DNA of 64,000 bases from Streptomyces sp. CMB-StM0423 (GCF_002847285.1 NZ_CP025407.1:4558501-4622500), one strand, 5' to 3'. Positions 16,710 through 26,081 are shown, counted from the first letter of the stretch. Program-made: numbers and translations. The notes: generated by a model not told the origin, from the letters alone.

Positions 16710-18074
16710 GTGATGAGCCGGGTGTGGAGCGGTGGGCTGCTGGACGGCGGGCTATGGGGCGGCGCGGGCGGGCGGCCGCGGGGCGGCGGGCTCGTGCGGG
16801 CCGGGGTTACGGGGCCGGGGGCTGTGGCTCGCGGGGTTTCCGTACGTCGCTCGCCGGTGCGCGGGGCCGGGGTGCGGGTCGCCTGGGGGCCCCGGGCCGG
16901 TGGGTCCGGGCCCGGGGCTGGAGGGCGGACGGGCGGTGCCGGTGGCTCGTCCGGGGGTGAGGGGAGCGCGTCCGCCGGTGCCGGCGACGGTGCCGGGGGG
17001 CGGCCGCTGGTCGTCACGGAGGACGAGGACCTTCTCGACGACCTGCTGCGCCTCTGCGCCGCGGCGGGCACGCAGGCGGAGGTCTCGCACGCGCCGGGCC
17101 GGCAGGACTGGGGCGCGGCGCCGCTGGTGCTGGTCGGGGACGACAGCGCCGGGCGGCTGGCGGCGGGGCGGGCCCGGCGGGACGGGGTGGTGCTCGTCGG
17201 CCGGGATCAGGACGACCCGGGGGTGTGGGAGCGGGCGGTCGCGGTCGGGGCGGAGCAGGTGGTCGTGCTGCCGGACGGCGAGACGGCGCTGGTGGACCGG
17301 ATCGCCGACGCCGCGGAGGGAGTCGGCGCGCAGGCCCGCACGGTCGGCGTCGTCGGCGGCCGGGGCGGTGCCGGGGCGTCCACGCTGGCCTGCGCGCTTG
17401 CGGTGACCGCGGCGCGGGCCGGGCGGCGCACGGTGCTGGTCGACGCGGATCCGCTGGGCGGCGGGCTCGATGTGCTGCTCGGCGGTGAGGAGGCGGAGGG
17501 GCTGCGCTGGCCGGCCTTCGCTTCGTCGCGGGGGCGGATCGGCGGGGCGGCGCTGGAGGAGTCGCTGCCGCGGCTCCATGGCCTGCGGCTGCTGAGCTGG
17601 GACCGTGGCGGCGGCGAGGCGGGGGCGGCGCCGGTGGCGCCGGAGGCGATGCGCTCGGTGCTGGCGGCGGCGCGCCGGCGGGGCGGGGTGGTCGTGGTCG
17701 ACCTGCCGCGGCGGGTGGACGAGCCGGTGGCGGAGGCCTTGGCCCAGGTGGACGTGGGGCTGCTGGTGGTGCCGGCGGAGCTGCGCGCGGTCGCGGCGGC
17801 GCACCGGGTGGCGGACGCGGTGCGGATGGTGCTGGGCGATCTGCGGGTGGTGGTCCGGGGCCCGACGCGGGGCGGGTTGATGGCAGAGGACGTTGCCGAG
17901 CTGCTGCGCCTCCCGCTGGCGGGTGAACTCCCGGCGGATCCTGGCCTGTCGCAGGCCGCCGAGACCGGCGCGCCGCCGCCGGGCAGCCGCCCGCGTACGC
18001 CGCTGTCCCGCTTCTGCACGGACTTCTGGGCCCGGGCCCTGCCGGGTGCGAGCACGGAGGGGGCGGCGGTATGA
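16710..18074 (+). CDS. ssd: Ssd/CpaE-like septum-site/pilus ATPase
   Basis: This is a MinD/ParA-superfamily protein of the CpaE type; the mycobacterial homologue Ssd (Rv3660c) affects septation. The 454-aa product has a Gly-rich low-complexity N-terminus (1-98), a receiver-like pseudo-domain starting PLVVTEDEDLLDDLL (99-113), and an ATPase domain with the atypical Walker A GGRGGAGAST (about 214-223). That motif lacks the usual GKT lysine arrangement. VLVDADPLGGGLD follows as the switch segment. The start at 16710 (or 16713) follows GGGGGAGG and is the best ribosome site, although the N-terminal ~95 residues look non-structural. The stop overlaps tadA by 4 bp, and the 6C RNA precedes the operon. 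Confidence 0.87.
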   Translation: MMSRVWSGGLLDGGLWGGAGGRPRGGGLVRAGVTGPGAVARGVSVRRSPVRGAGVRVAWGPRAGGSGPGAGGRTGGAGGSSGGEGSASAGAGDGAGGRPLVVTEDEDLLDDLLRLCAAAGTQAEVSHAPGRQDWGAAPLVLVGDDSAGRLAAGRARRDGVVLVGRDQDDPGVWERAVAVGAEQVVVLPDGETALVDRIADAAEGVGAQARTVGVVGGRGGAGASTLACALAVTAARAGRRTVLVDADPLGGGLDVLLGGEEAEGLRWPAFASSRGRIGGAALEESLPRLHGLRLLSWDRGGGEAGAAPVAPEAMRSVLAAARRRGGVVVVDLPRRVDEPVAEALAQVDVGLLVVPAELRAVAAAHRVADAVRMVLGDLRVVVRGPTRGGLMAEDVAELLRLPLAGELPADPGLSQAAETGAPPPGSRPRTPLSRFCTDFWARALPGASTEGAAV

Positions 18075-19726
18075 GGCGCACGGAACCGGCGGCGGAGGAG
18101 CGGGTCACGGTGTCGGGGTGGACCCTGCCGCGGTGCGGCCGAGGCGGTGCGGAGGAGGCGGCAACCGCGGTGGCCCGTACGGCCCGCGGGGACGACGCCG
18201 AGCCGGAGCCGGCCTTGGCGGAGTGCGGTCCGGACGCCCCGGGGGCGGCCGGTGCGGCTTTCGCGGCGCCTGGGCGCGGGGTGTGGCCGGGCTCGCTGCT
18301 GGCGGTGTACGGCTCGGGTGGCGGACCGGCGGCAACTGCTCCGGCTCGTACGGCTGGTGAGAACGAGGTGCCGCGGGGGCGGACCCGGTGGGGGTATGGC
18401 TCCCCGGCCTCCGAGGGAGACGGGCGGCCGGGCTGGGGCCCGGAGTCCGCCTCTGCCGGTGCCGGGACGGACCCGGTGGCCGTCCGCGAGGCGGAACTCC
18501 CCGATTCCGTAGCCGGCTACGTCCGCTCGCCCCGGCGGTCCGGCGGCGGTGATGGGCAAGTTCCTGCCGTGTCGGGGCAGTTGGTCGAGGCGGTGCGGCG
18601 GCGCCTGGCGGAGAGCGGTGGGGAGCCGACGCCCGCCGGAGTGGCGGCCGCGCTGCGGCGGGAGGGGCGGCTGCTCGGCGACACCGAGGTGCTGGCGATC
18701 GTGGGCGCGCTGCGTTCGGAGATGGTCGGCAGCGGGCCGCTGGAGCCGCTGCTGGCCCAGCCGGACGTCACCGACGTGTTGGTCACCGCGCCGGACGAGG
18801 TGTGGGTGGACCGGGGCCGCGGCCTGGAGCGGGTCGACGTGCGGTTCGCGGACGCCGATGCCGTACGGCGGCTGGCGCAGCGCCTTGCCGCCGTCGCCGG
18901 GCGGCGGCTCGACGACGCCCGGCCGTGGGTCGACGCCCGGTTGCCCGACGGCACGCGGCTGCACGCGGTCCTGCCGCCGGTGGCGGTCGGGTCGGCCTGC
19001 CTGTCGCTTCGGGTGGTGCGGCGGCGGGCGTTCAGCCTCGCGGAGCTGGCCGCCGCGGGCACGGTGCCCCCGGGCGGCGAGGGGCTGCTGCGCGGACTCC
19101 TCGACGCCCGGCTGTCGTTCCTGGTGAGCGGCGGGACGGGCAGCGGCAAGACGACGTTGCTGAGTGCGCTGCTGTCGCTGGTGCGGCGGGACGAGCGGAT
19201 CGTGCTGGCGGAGGAGTCGGCCGAGTTGCGGCCGGATCACCCCCACGTCGTACGCCTCGAAGCCCGCCCCGCGAACCAGGAGGGTGCCGGCGAGGTGACG
19301 TTGCAGGACCTCGTGCGGCAGGCGCTGCGGATGCGGCCCGACCGGCTGGTCGTGGGAGAGGTGCGGGGGCGCGAGGTGGTCGACCTCCTGGCCGCTCTGA
19401 ACACCGGCCACGAAGGCGGCTCGGGGACCGTCCATGCGAATGCTGCCGGCGACGTGCCCGCGCGGCTTGAGGCGCTGGGTGCTGTCGCGGGACTCGACCG
19501 GCCCGCTCTGCACAGCCAGTTGGCCGCGGGGGTGTCGGTGCTGCTGCACCTGGTGCGCGATCGGCGGGGGCGCCGGCGGATCGCGGAGGTGCACGTACTG
19601 GAGCAGGATGCGGCGGGGCTGGTGGCGGCGGTGCCCGCGGCGGTGTGGGCGGCCGACGGGTTCGCCCGCAGGGCCGGGTGGCCCCGGTTGGAGCGGCTGC
19701 TGGCGCGGGGCGGGGGTGCGGCGTGA
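18071..19726 (+). CDS. tadA: TadA/CpaF-type secretion ATPase
   Basis: This hexameric ATPase powers assembly of a Tad/Flp-type pilus. In the 551-aa protein, residues from about 165 on form the canonical VirB11/CpaF fold. Key motifs are Walker A GGTGSGKTT, the Asp box LAEESAEL, Walker B LVVGEVRG and the His box GHEGGSGTVHAN. The first ~160 residues are Gly/Ala/Pro-rich and not conserved in type; an internal start near 18569 (SGQLVEAV) is possible, but the 4-bp overlap with ssd supports 18071. It is coupled to tadB through GTGA. Confidence 0.92.
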   Translation: MRRTEPAAEERVTVSGWTLPRCGRGGAEEAATAVARTARGDDAEPEPALAECGPDAPGAAGAAFAAPGRGVWPGSLLAVYGSGGGPAATAPARTAGENEVPRGRTRWGYGSPASEGDGRPGWGPESASAGAGTDPVAVREAELPDSVAGYVRSPRRSGGGDGQVPAVSGQLVEAVRRRLAESGGEPTPAGVAAALRREGRLLGDTEVLAIVGALRSEMVGSGPLEPLLAQPDVTDVLVTAPDEVWVDRGRGLERVDVRFADADAVRRLAQRLAAVAGRRLDDARPWVDARLPDGTRLHAVLPPVAVGSACLSLRVVRRRAFSLAELAAAGTVPPGGEGLLRGLLDARLSFLVSGGTGSGKTTLLSALLSLVRRDERIVLAEESAELRPDHPHVVRLEARPANQEGAGEVTLQDLVRQALRMRPDRLVVGEVRGREVVDLLAALNTGHEGGSGTVHANAAGDVPARLEALGAVAGLDRPALHSQLAAGVSVLLHLVRDRRGRRRIAEVHVLEQDAAGLVAAVPAAVWAADGFARRAGWPRLERLLARGGGAA

Positions 19727-20580
19727 GCGGGGAGGTCACGGCGGTCGCGCCGGCGTGCGGCGCGGCGTTGTGCGCGGGGGCGGCCGTGGTGCTGGCCGGC
19801 GGGCGGAGGCACGCGGTGCGGAGGGCCCGGGTGTTGCTGGGGCCGCCGGGGAGCTCGGTGCGGGCGGGGCAGCGGTGGCGGGTGGCCGCGGTCGTACGGA
19901 CGTGGGGTGGGCGACGCGAGTTGTGGTGCCTGCCGGCCGGGGGCGCGGTGGCGCTGCTGGGTGCGTCGTGGCTGCCGCTGCTCGCGGGGGTGGTGGCGGT
20001 GCCGCTCGTCGGGCGGCGGCTGCGTGGCCGGGAGCGGCGCGGTGCGGAGGCGCTCCGGGCGGCGGCCGTGATCGAGCTGTGCGCGGCGGTCGCGGGCGGG
20101 TTGCGGGCCGGGCGGCAGCCGGCCGAGGCGCTGCTCGCGGCGGCACACGGTGGGCCCGCGGGCGGTCCTGAGGTGCTGGCCGCCGCGCGGTTCGGCGGCG
20201 ATGTGCCGGGCGCGCTGCGGTCGGCGGCCGGGGCGCCCGGTGCGCAGGGGCTGGCGGGTGTCGCCGCGTGCTGGCAGGTGGCAGCGGGCGGCGGTGCCGG
20301 ACTGGCGGACGGGCTGGACCGGGTGGCGGCGGCGTTGCGCGCGGAGCGGGACGAACGGGAGGAGTTGCAGGCCCAGTTGGCGGGCCCGCGGGCGACGGCC
20401 CTGCTGCTGGCCCTGCTGCCCTGCTTCGGGCTGCTGATGGGCTCGGCGCTCGGCGCCGCGCCGCTGCGGGTGCTGCTGCACACGCCCGCGGGGCTGGTCT
20501 GCCTGGTGGCGGGCGGTCTGCTGGAGTGGGCGGGGCTGGCCTGGGTGGGCCGGATCGTGCGAGGTGCGCATGCGTGCTGA
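19723..20580 (+). CDS. tadB: TadB-like type II secretion F-domain membrane protein
   Basis: This is an inner-membrane platform protein of the Tad apparatus. The 285-aa protein has N-terminal hydrophobic segments (about 7-27 and 72-96), a cytoplasmic T2SSF helical domain (about 110-225, with GLRAGRQPAEAL) and two C-terminal membrane helices (about 228-250 and 258-278). The GTG start overlaps the tadA stop (GTGA); a longer frame to 19645 would run deep into tadA. Its end overlaps the tadC start by 11 bp. Confidence 0.85.
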   Translation: MSGEVTAVAPACGAALCAGAAVVLAGGRRHAVRRARVLLGPPGSSVRAGQRWRVAAVVRTWGGRRELWCLPAGGAVALLGASWLPLLAGVVAVPLVGRRLRGRERRGAEALRAAAVIELCAAVAGGLRAGRQPAEALLAAAHGGPAGGPEVLAAARFGGDVPGALRSAAGAPGAQGLAGVAACWQVAAGGGAGLADGLDRVAAALRAERDEREELQAQLAGPRATALLLALLPCFGLLMGSALGAAPLRVLLHTPAGLVCLVAGGLLEWAGLAWVGRIVRGAHAC

Positions 20581-21385
20581 GTTCATCCACAGCCTGTGGA
20601 CAATGCTTTCGATGCTGGCCGCCGCGTACTGCGCGGCGGACGCGGCCCTCGCGTCCTGGCGGGCCCGCGCCTGGCGGCGCCGGCTCCCCGCCGTGCTGGG
20701 CCCGGTGGCGCCGCCCGTGCGCCCGGAGCCGGTCGCGCGGCCCGGCGGCGGGCAGGAGCCGGCCGTGGCGCGGCTCCGGGCAGCGGTGGTGCGGTGGGGT
20801 CCCGGGCTGCTCGCGGGGGCCGCGGTGCTCATCTTCGTCGGCGGGGCGGTCGGCGCGGTGGCGGGACTCGCCGCCGCGTACGGCATACGGCGGTGGCAGC
20901 GCCGCACGGCCGCCGTCGCACGCCGCGACGCCGGCATACGGACCGGCCCCGACCTCGCCCTGGCCGCCGACCTCCTCGCCGCCTGCCTCGCGGCCGGCGC
21001 GGGTCCGCGGGAGGCCGCCGCCGAGGTGGGCCGCTCGCTGGGCGGACCGGTCGGGACACGGGTCGCGCAGGGCGCGGCGGAGTTGCGCCTCGGCGCCGCC
21101 CCGCACGCGGCCTGGGCGCCCCTCGCGGAACTCCCGGGCGCGGCACGGCTGGCCGGCTGGCTGGAGCAGGCGGACCACACGGGCGTACCGGTGGTCGACG
21201 CGGTCTCCCGGCTGGCGGCCGAGTGCCGGGCGGAGGAGACCCGCGCCGCCGCGGCCCGGGCCCGCCGGGCGGGCGTCAAGGTGGCGGGCCCGCTGGGGCT
21301 GTGCTTCCTGCCCGCGTTCCTGGCGGTCGGGGTGGCGCCGGTGGTGATGGGCCTGGCGGCGCAGTTGCTGGGCGGCAGTCGATGA
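20570..21385 (+). CDS. tadC: TadC-like type II secretion F-domain membrane protein
   Basis: The second platform protein, 271 aa, has hydrophobic segments near residues 12-26 and 78-108 and a C-terminal membrane helix near 243-267. The T2SSF-type helical domain contains DLLAACLAAGAGPREAAAEVG. The ATG at 20570 follows GAGGTG. Codons 6-11 contain the palindrome TCCACAG-C-CTGTGGA (20586-20600) that merges into a DnaA box on the minus strand (20595-20603). Confidence 0.85.
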   Translation: MRAEFIHSLWTMLSMLAAAYCAADAALASWRARAWRRRLPAVLGPVAPPVRPEPVARPGGGQEPAVARLRAAVVRWGPGLLAGAAVLIFVGGAVGAVAGLAAAYGIRRWQRRTAAVARRDAGIRTGPDLALAADLLAACLAAGAGPREAAAEVGRSLGGPVGTRVAQGAAELRLGAAPHAAWAPLAELPGAARLAGWLEQADHTGVPVVDAVSRLAAECRAEETRAAAARARRAGVKVAGPLGLCFLPAFLAVGVAPVVMGLAAQLLGGSR

Positions 21386-21422
21386 AGGACACGGATTCGG
21401 ATACGGAGACACGGGGGTTGAG

Positions 21423-21623
21423 ATGGCCGGCAGGTTCGTCCGGAGGGTGCGCGCGTACGCACGGAGGCTCGGCGGGGACGCGGGGATGACGACGTCCGAG
21501 TACGCGGTGGGCACGATCGCGGCGGTCGCGTTCGCGGCGATCTTGTACAAGGTGGTGACGAGCGATGCGGTCGGCGGTGCGCTGCAGGCGGTGGTGGAAC
21601 GCGCGCTGGACGTCCCGTTCTGA
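21423..21623 (+). CDS. Flp-pilin-like DUF4244 protein
   Basis: The 66-aa product has a basic N-terminus (RRVRAYARRLGGDAG) followed by MTTSEYAVGTIAAVAFAAIL. That is a prepilin-type arrangement: Gly at the cleavage position, Glu soon after it, then a hydrophobic helix. DUF4244 proteins are the pilin-like component of the Streptomyces/mycobacterial Tad cluster. It is the obvious candidate for the structural subunit, although no prepilin peptidase gene is present in the window. Confidence 0.83.
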   Translation: MAGRFVRRVRAYARRLGGDAGMTTSEYAVGTIAAVAFAAILYKVVTSDAVGGALQAVVERALDVPF

Positions 21624-21981
21624 CCCGGGCCGCGCCGGGGCGCGGACGGACGCGGGGGTCGTCACCGCGGAGGCGGCGGTGGCCGTTCCGGCTCTCGTGT
21701 TCCTCGCCCTCGGGCTGGTCTGGGCGTTGATGGCCGCGGCAGCCCAGATCCAGTGCGTGGACGCCGCCCGCGCGGGCGCGCGGGCGGCAGCCCGGGGCGA
21801 GCCCCCGGATGACGTGCGCGGGGCGGCACTGGCGGCGGCTCCGCGCGGGGCGGACGTGGCGGTGGCGCGGGCGGGCGATCTGGTGCGTGTACGGGTGCGG
21901 GCGGCGGCTCCCGGGCCGGGGTCGCTCTCCCTCGACCTCGGAGGGGAGGCGGTCGCCCTTGTGGAAGAGACCGTTCGATGA
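21565..21981 (+). CDS. TadE-like pseudopilin
   Basis: The 138-aa product carries a TadE-type motif, GVVTAEAAVAVPALVFLALGLVWALMAA at about 31-58 (shown here as overlapping parts: VTAEAAVAVPALV then FLALGLVWAL). A Glu sits at the start of a single membrane helix. The extracytoplasmic part is short and Ala/Arg-rich. The start is uncertain: the frame opens at ATG 21565 or GTG 21577, both inside the pilin-like gene. The first ~28 residues are probably untranslated or unstructured. The gene overlaps the following TadE-like gene by 23 bp. Confidence 0.78.
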   Translation: MRSAVRCRRWWNARWTSRSDPGRAGARTDAGVVTAEAAVAVPALVFLALGLVWALMAAAAQIQCVDAARAGARAAARGEPPDDVRGAALAAAPRGADVAVARAGDLVRVRVRAAAPGPGSLSLDLGGEAVALVEETVR

Positions 21982-22351
21982 CCGGGGCGGGGCCACGGTG
22001 TGGTCGGCGCTGGCCTGCTTCGCGCTGTGCGCGGTGTTCGCCGCCGCGCTGGCTCTGGGGCAGGCGGTGCACTCCCGCCACCGCGCCGGCGGTGCCGCCG
22101 ACCTGGCGGCGCTGGCGGCGGCGGACCGGGCGCTGCTCGGCGAGGCGGCGGCCTGCGCCGCGGCCCGCCGGGTGGCGGCGGCGCAGGGGGCCAGGCTGCT
22201 GCGGTGCGCCGTCTCCGGGGAGGTCGCGGACGTCGTGGCGTCGGCCCGTACCGGCCGCTTCACCGCCGAAGTCCGCTCCCGCGCCGGCCCGGCGGCCCCG
22301 GCCGGTCACGCGGCCGGTCCCGCACCCGGCCCGCGGCCGGGCTTGCGGTAG
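21959..22351 (+). CDS. TadE/TadG-like protein (helicase/secretion-neighbourhood family)
   Basis: The 130-aa product starts LWKRPFDDRGGATVWS, with a membrane helix near residues 13-33 (ACFALCAVFAAALALGQ) then RHRAGGAADLAALAAAD. This matches the Rv3654c-like TadE-related family found between Tad genes and the DUF1998 helicase. The TTG start at 21959 is chosen because GGAGGGGAGG lies 8-10 nt upstream; an ATG at 21978 is in a different frame. It is the last gene of the Tad operon. Confidence 0.72.
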   Translation: MWKRPFDDRGGATVWSALACFALCAVFAAALALGQAVHSRHRAGGAADLAALAAADRALLGEAAACAAARRVAAAQGARLLRCAVSGEVADVVASARTGRFTAEVRSRAGPAAPAGHAAGPAPGPRPGLR

Positions 22352-22405
22352 AGCGCGCTCCAGCGTTCAGACTCCCGCTTTGGCAGACACACGAAAGGAC
22401 TCCGC

Positions 22406-23392
22406 ATGAAGTACCGCACGATCGGCGCCGACCCGCAGAACCGGCGCGAGGTCAGCGTGCTCAGCCTCGGGGCCATGCTGTTCGGCTCCAGGACCGACGA
22501 GGAGACCTCGTTCGCGATCCTCGACCGCTACGTGGCGGCGGGCGGCACGTTCGTCGACACGTCCGACAACTACGCGTTCTGGGTGGACGGTTCGCAGGGC
22601 GGCCAGAGCGAGAGCCTGCTCGGGCGGTGGCGGCGCAGCCGGGGGATCGGCGACGAGGTGGTCATCGCGACCAAGCTCGGTGCCCGGCCGCTCGCTCCCG
22701 GCACCTCGTACGTCGACAACGCCGAGGGCCTGTCGGCGGAGGTGATCCGGCAGTCCGCGGAAGAGAGCCGGCAGCGGCTCGGGGTGGAGAAGCTGGACAT
22801 CCTGTACGCGCACATCGATGACATGACCGTCCCGCAGGAGGAGACCGTCGAGGCGTTCGGCGCGCTCGTGGCGGAGGGCTCCGTCGGGCTGCTGGGTGTC
22901 AGCAACCAGTGGGTCTGGCGGGTGGAGCGGGCCCGTGTGCACGCGGCGGCCTCCGGCCTCGCCGGGTACGAGCTGCTGCAGTACCACCACACCTACCTGC
23001 GCCGGCGCACCGACCGCCCCAGCGAGATCGACCCGGACGGCTCCCCGGGCGGCGCGGACGGCGCGATGCTCAGCTACCTGCGCCACAACCCCGGGCTCAC
23101 GCTCGTCGCGTACTCGCCGCTGCTCGCCGGGGGCTACGTCCGCGCGGACAAGCCGCTCGGGGACGAGCTGGACCACCCGGGGACGCCGGCGCGGCTGGAG
23201 GCCCTGCGGGCGGTGGCGAAGGAGGCCGGGGCGACGGTCAACCAGGTGGTGCTGTCCTGGCTCATCGGCGGGGAGGTGCCGGTGATACCTCTGGTCGGCG
23301 CCTCGTCAGTGGCGCAACTGGACGAGAGCCTGGCCGCGGTGGACCTGGAGCTGACGGGGGACCAGCGGGCCCGCCTCGACGCCGCCGGCTGA
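22406..23392 (+). CDS. Aldo/keto reductase
   Basis: The 328-aa NADPH-dependent oxidoreductase has a TIM-barrel AKR fold. The catalytic tetrad is visible as Asp51 and Tyr56 (FVDTSDNYAF), Lys90 (IATKLG) and His136 (LYAHIDD). The C-terminal cofactor loop is IPLVGASSVAQLDESL. It sits between the Tad operon and the convergent helicase with its own 54-bp leader, and has no obvious functional tie to pili. The substrate is unknown. The start ATG follows an AAAGGA ribosome site. Confidence 0.93.
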   Translation: MKYRTIGADPQNRREVSVLSLGAMLFGSRTDEETSFAILDRYVAAGGTFVDTSDNYAFWVDGSQGGQSESLLGRWRRSRGIGDEVVIATKLGARPLAPGTSYVDNAEGLSAEVIRQSAEESRQRLGVEKLDILYAHIDDMTVPQEETVEAFGALVAEGSVGLLGVSNQWVWRVERARVHAAASGLAGYELLQYHHTYLRRRTDRPSEIDPDGSPGGADGAMLSYLRHNPGLTLVAYSPLLAGGYVRADKPLGDELDHPGTPARLEALRAVAKEAGATVNQVVLSWLIGGEVPVIPLVGASSVAQLDESLAAVDLELTGDQRARLDAAG

Positions 23393-23489
23393 GCTTCGGC
23401 AGCGGGGCAGGACGTTGCCGCGCGCGGGAGCCGGGCGGGGGATTCGGGTCGGTCGGTTCGGTCCCTGCCAGCCCGGTCGGCGTAGTCCG

Positions 23490-26081
23490 TCAGCTCGCGT
23501 CCGCCGCCTCCGGCTGCGCCTCCGCGGCCGCGGGCTCCGCTCCCTCTCCTGCCTCCCGCAGCAGCGTCGTCAGCAGGCGTACCGCCGCTGCCTTGTCCAG
23601 CGGGTCGTTCCCGTTGCCGCACTTCGGGGACTGGACGCAGGACGGGCAGCCGGAGTCGCACTCGCAGGCGGCGATCGCGGCGCGGGTCGCGCCGAGCCAG
23701 TCGCGGGCGACGCCGAAGGCGCGTTCGGCGAAGCCGGCGCCGCCGGGGTGGCCGTCGTAGACGAAGACGGTCGGCAGCAGGGTGTCGCCGTGCAGGGGTA
23801 CGGAGACGCCGCCGATGTCCCAGCGGTCGCACGTGGCGAAGAGCGGCAGCATGCCGATGGCGGCGTGCTCCGCCGCGTGCAGGGCGCCGCCCAACTGCTC
23901 CTGGGCGATGTCCGCCGCGTCCAACTGGTCGTCGGTGACGGTCCACCAGACGGCGCGGGTGCGCAGCGTCCGCGGAGGGAGGTCGAGCTTCGTCTCGCCC
24001 ATGATCTCGCCAGTGATCAGCCGGCGGCGCAGGAAGGAGACCACGTGGTTGGTGACTTCGACCGACCCGAAGCACAGCCGGGCGTCGCCCCACGGGATCT
24101 CGCGCCCGGTCTCCAGCACGGAGACGGAGGTGGTGTCGCGGGCGACGGTGGTGTACGGGGGGTCGGCGCGCTCCACGAGCGCCACGTTGTCCTCCAGGTC
24201 CAGGGTGCGGACCACGTAGGTGCGGCCCTGGTGGAGGTGGACGGCGCCCTCGTGGACGGTGGTGTGGGAGGCCGCGGCGTCGACGGTGCCGAGCAGCCGG
24301 CCGGTGCCGTCCTCGACGACGTCGACGGGGCGGCCGCCCCCGCCGCGGATGTCGGTGAGGTCGCAGGCCCGTTCGCGCCGGGTCCAGTGCCAGGCGGCTC
24401 CGGGCCCTGTGCCCCGGCGGCGCAGCAGCCCGCGGTCGGCGAGCTGCGGCAGCAGTCCGGCGGCTTCGGCGCCGAAGCACGCGGAGTCCCCGGTGAAGTC
24501 GGCGTCGGTCAGCGGCAGTTCGGCGGCGGCGGCGCACAGGTGCGGTGCGAGCACGTACGGGTTGTCCGGGTCCAGCACCGTGGACTCCACCGGGCGGCGG
24601 AAGAGCGCCTCCGGGTGGTGCACCAGGTATGTGTCCAGCGGGTCGTCCCGCGCGACGAGCACCGCCAGCGCGCCCTGCCCCGACCGGCCCGCGCGCCCGG
24701 CCTGCTGCCAGAGCGAGGCCCGGGTGCCGGGGTAGCCGGCGATCAGCACGGCGTCCAGGCCCGACACGTCGACGCCCAGCTCCAGCGCGGACGTCGCGGC
24801 CAGCCCCAGCAGCTCGCCGGACTGCAGCGCGGCCTCCAGGGCCCGCCGTTCGTCCGCCAGATAGCCGCCGCGGTAGGCGGCGACCCGGTCGGCCAGCGCC
24901 CGGTCGACGGCCGCCAGCCGGTCCTGGGCGATCATCGCGACCAGCTCCGCGCCGCGCCGGGAGCGGACGAAGGCGACGGTCCGTACGTCCGCGATCGCCA
25001 GGTCCGTCAGCAGCTCAGCGCACTCCGCCGTGGCCGTGCGCCGCACCGGCGCGCCCCGCTCGCCGTGCAGCTCCGTCAGCGGCGGCTCCCACAGCGCGAA
25101 GGCGACCTCCCCCCGCGGCGACGCGTCGTCCGTGACCTCCGCCACGGCCCGCCCCGTCAGCCGCTCCGCCGATTGCCCCGGCTCGGCCGCCGTGGCGGAG
25201 GCGAGGAGGAACACCGGGTCCGCGCCGTAGCGCGCGCAGAGCCGGCGCAGCCGCCGTACCACCTGGGCGACGTGGGAGCCGAAGACGCCGCGGTAGGTGT
25301 GGCACTCGTCGATCACGACGTAGCGCAGCGCGCGCAGGAAGGACGACCAGCGGGAGTGGGCCGGGAGTATGCCGCGGTGCAGCATGTCGGGGTTGGTGAG
25401 GACGAGGTTGGCGTAGAGGCGCACCCACTCGCGTTCCTCGGTGGGCGTGTCACCGTCGTAGACGGCCGGGCGGACGGCCTTGCCGAGCGGGGCGGCCAGC
25501 GTCTTGACCGCGCGCAGTTGGTCGGCGGCCAGCGCCTTCGTCGGCGCCACGTACAGGGCCGTCGCGCCCCGCCCGTTGGGGGCCTCGGAGCCGTCGAGCG
25601 CCGCGCTGAGCACGGGCGCCAGATACGCCAGGGACTTGCCCGACGCCGTGCCGGTTGCGGCGATCACCGAGTCGCCCGCGAGCGCGTACGCGGCCATCCG
25701 CGCCTGGTGCGCCCACGGCCGCCCGATTCCGGCCGCCTCGATGGCGTCGATCACCTCGGGACGGATGCCGGCAGGCCAGTCGGCATGGCGCCCGCCGCGC
25801 GGGGGCAGGTGCTCCGTATGAGTGATGCGAGCGGCGCGGTCCTCCCGGGCGGCGAGCCGGCGCAGCGCGGTGCGTGGCGTGACATGCGCCGGACCGGCCG
25901 CAGTGCCGTCCGCCGTCGTGCGGTCGGCCGTGCCGGGCAGTGCGCCGTCGGGCGGTCCTGCCGGTGTGACGTGCGGTGCGCCAGAGCGCGCGCCGGGCAC
26001 GTGCCCCGGCCGGGTGCCGGCGGCCGCGGGGGCTGCCCCCGGCTCGTTCGCGTCCCTCCACTCGTTCGCGTCCATCGGCAC
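23490..26081 (-). CDS. DEAD/DEAH-box helicase with DUF1998 domain (MrfA-type)
   Basis: The 863-aa superfamily 2 helicase has Walker A ATGTASGKS (142-150), Walker B DECH (about 256) and motif III ASATA. The second RecA domain carries the AGRSGQG motif. The C-terminal DUF1998 region has a four-cysteine cluster CECDSGCPSC...C (about 813-828), plus FATCDRWDIGG and YDGHPGGAGFAERAF. This architecture matches Bacillus MrfA, a mitomycin-lesion repair helicase, and the Rv3649 protein beside mycobacterial Tad genes. A DNA-repair role is therefore the best inference. The ~75-residue N-tail is low complexity. It is divergent from bldG. Confidence 0.9.
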   Translation of the reverse strand: MPMDANEWRDANEPGAAPAAAGTRPGHVPGARSGAPHVTPAGPPDGALPGTADRTTADGTAAGPAHVTPRTALRRLAAREDRAARITHTEHLPPRGGRHADWPAGIRPEVIDAIEAAGIGRPWAHQARMAAYALAGDSVIAATGTASGKSLAYLAPVLSAALDGSEAPNGRGATALYVAPTKALAADQLRAVKTLAAPLGKAVRPAVYDGDTPTEEREWVRLYANLVLTNPDMLHRGILPAHSRWSSFLRALRYVVIDECHTYRGVFGSHVAQVVRRLRRLCARYGADPVFLLASATAAEPGQSAERLTGRAVAEVTDDASPRGEVAFALWEPPLTELHGERGAPVRRTATAECAELLTDLAIADVRTVAFVRSRRGAELVAMIAQDRLAAVDRALADRVAAYRGGYLADERRALEAALQSGELLGLAATSALELGVDVSGLDAVLIAGYPGTRASLWQQAGRAGRSGQGALAVLVARDDPLDTYLVHHPEALFRRPVESTVLDPDNPYVLAPHLCAAAAELPLTDADFTGDSACFGAEAAGLLPQLADRGLLRRRGTGPGAAWHWTRRERACDLTDIRGGGGRPVDVVEDGTGRLLGTVDAAASHTTVHEGAVHLHQGRTYVVRTLDLEDNVALVERADPPYTTVARDTTSVSVLETGREIPWGDARLCFGSVEVTNHVVSFLRRRLITGEIMGETKLDLPPRTLRTRAVWWTVTDDQLDAADIAQEQLGGALHAAEHAAIGMLPLFATCDRWDIGGVSVPLHGDTLLPTVFVYDGHPGGAGFAERAFGVARDWLGATRAAIAACECDSGCPSCVQSPKCGNGNDPLDKAAAVRLLTTLLREAGEGAEPAAAEAQPEAADAS

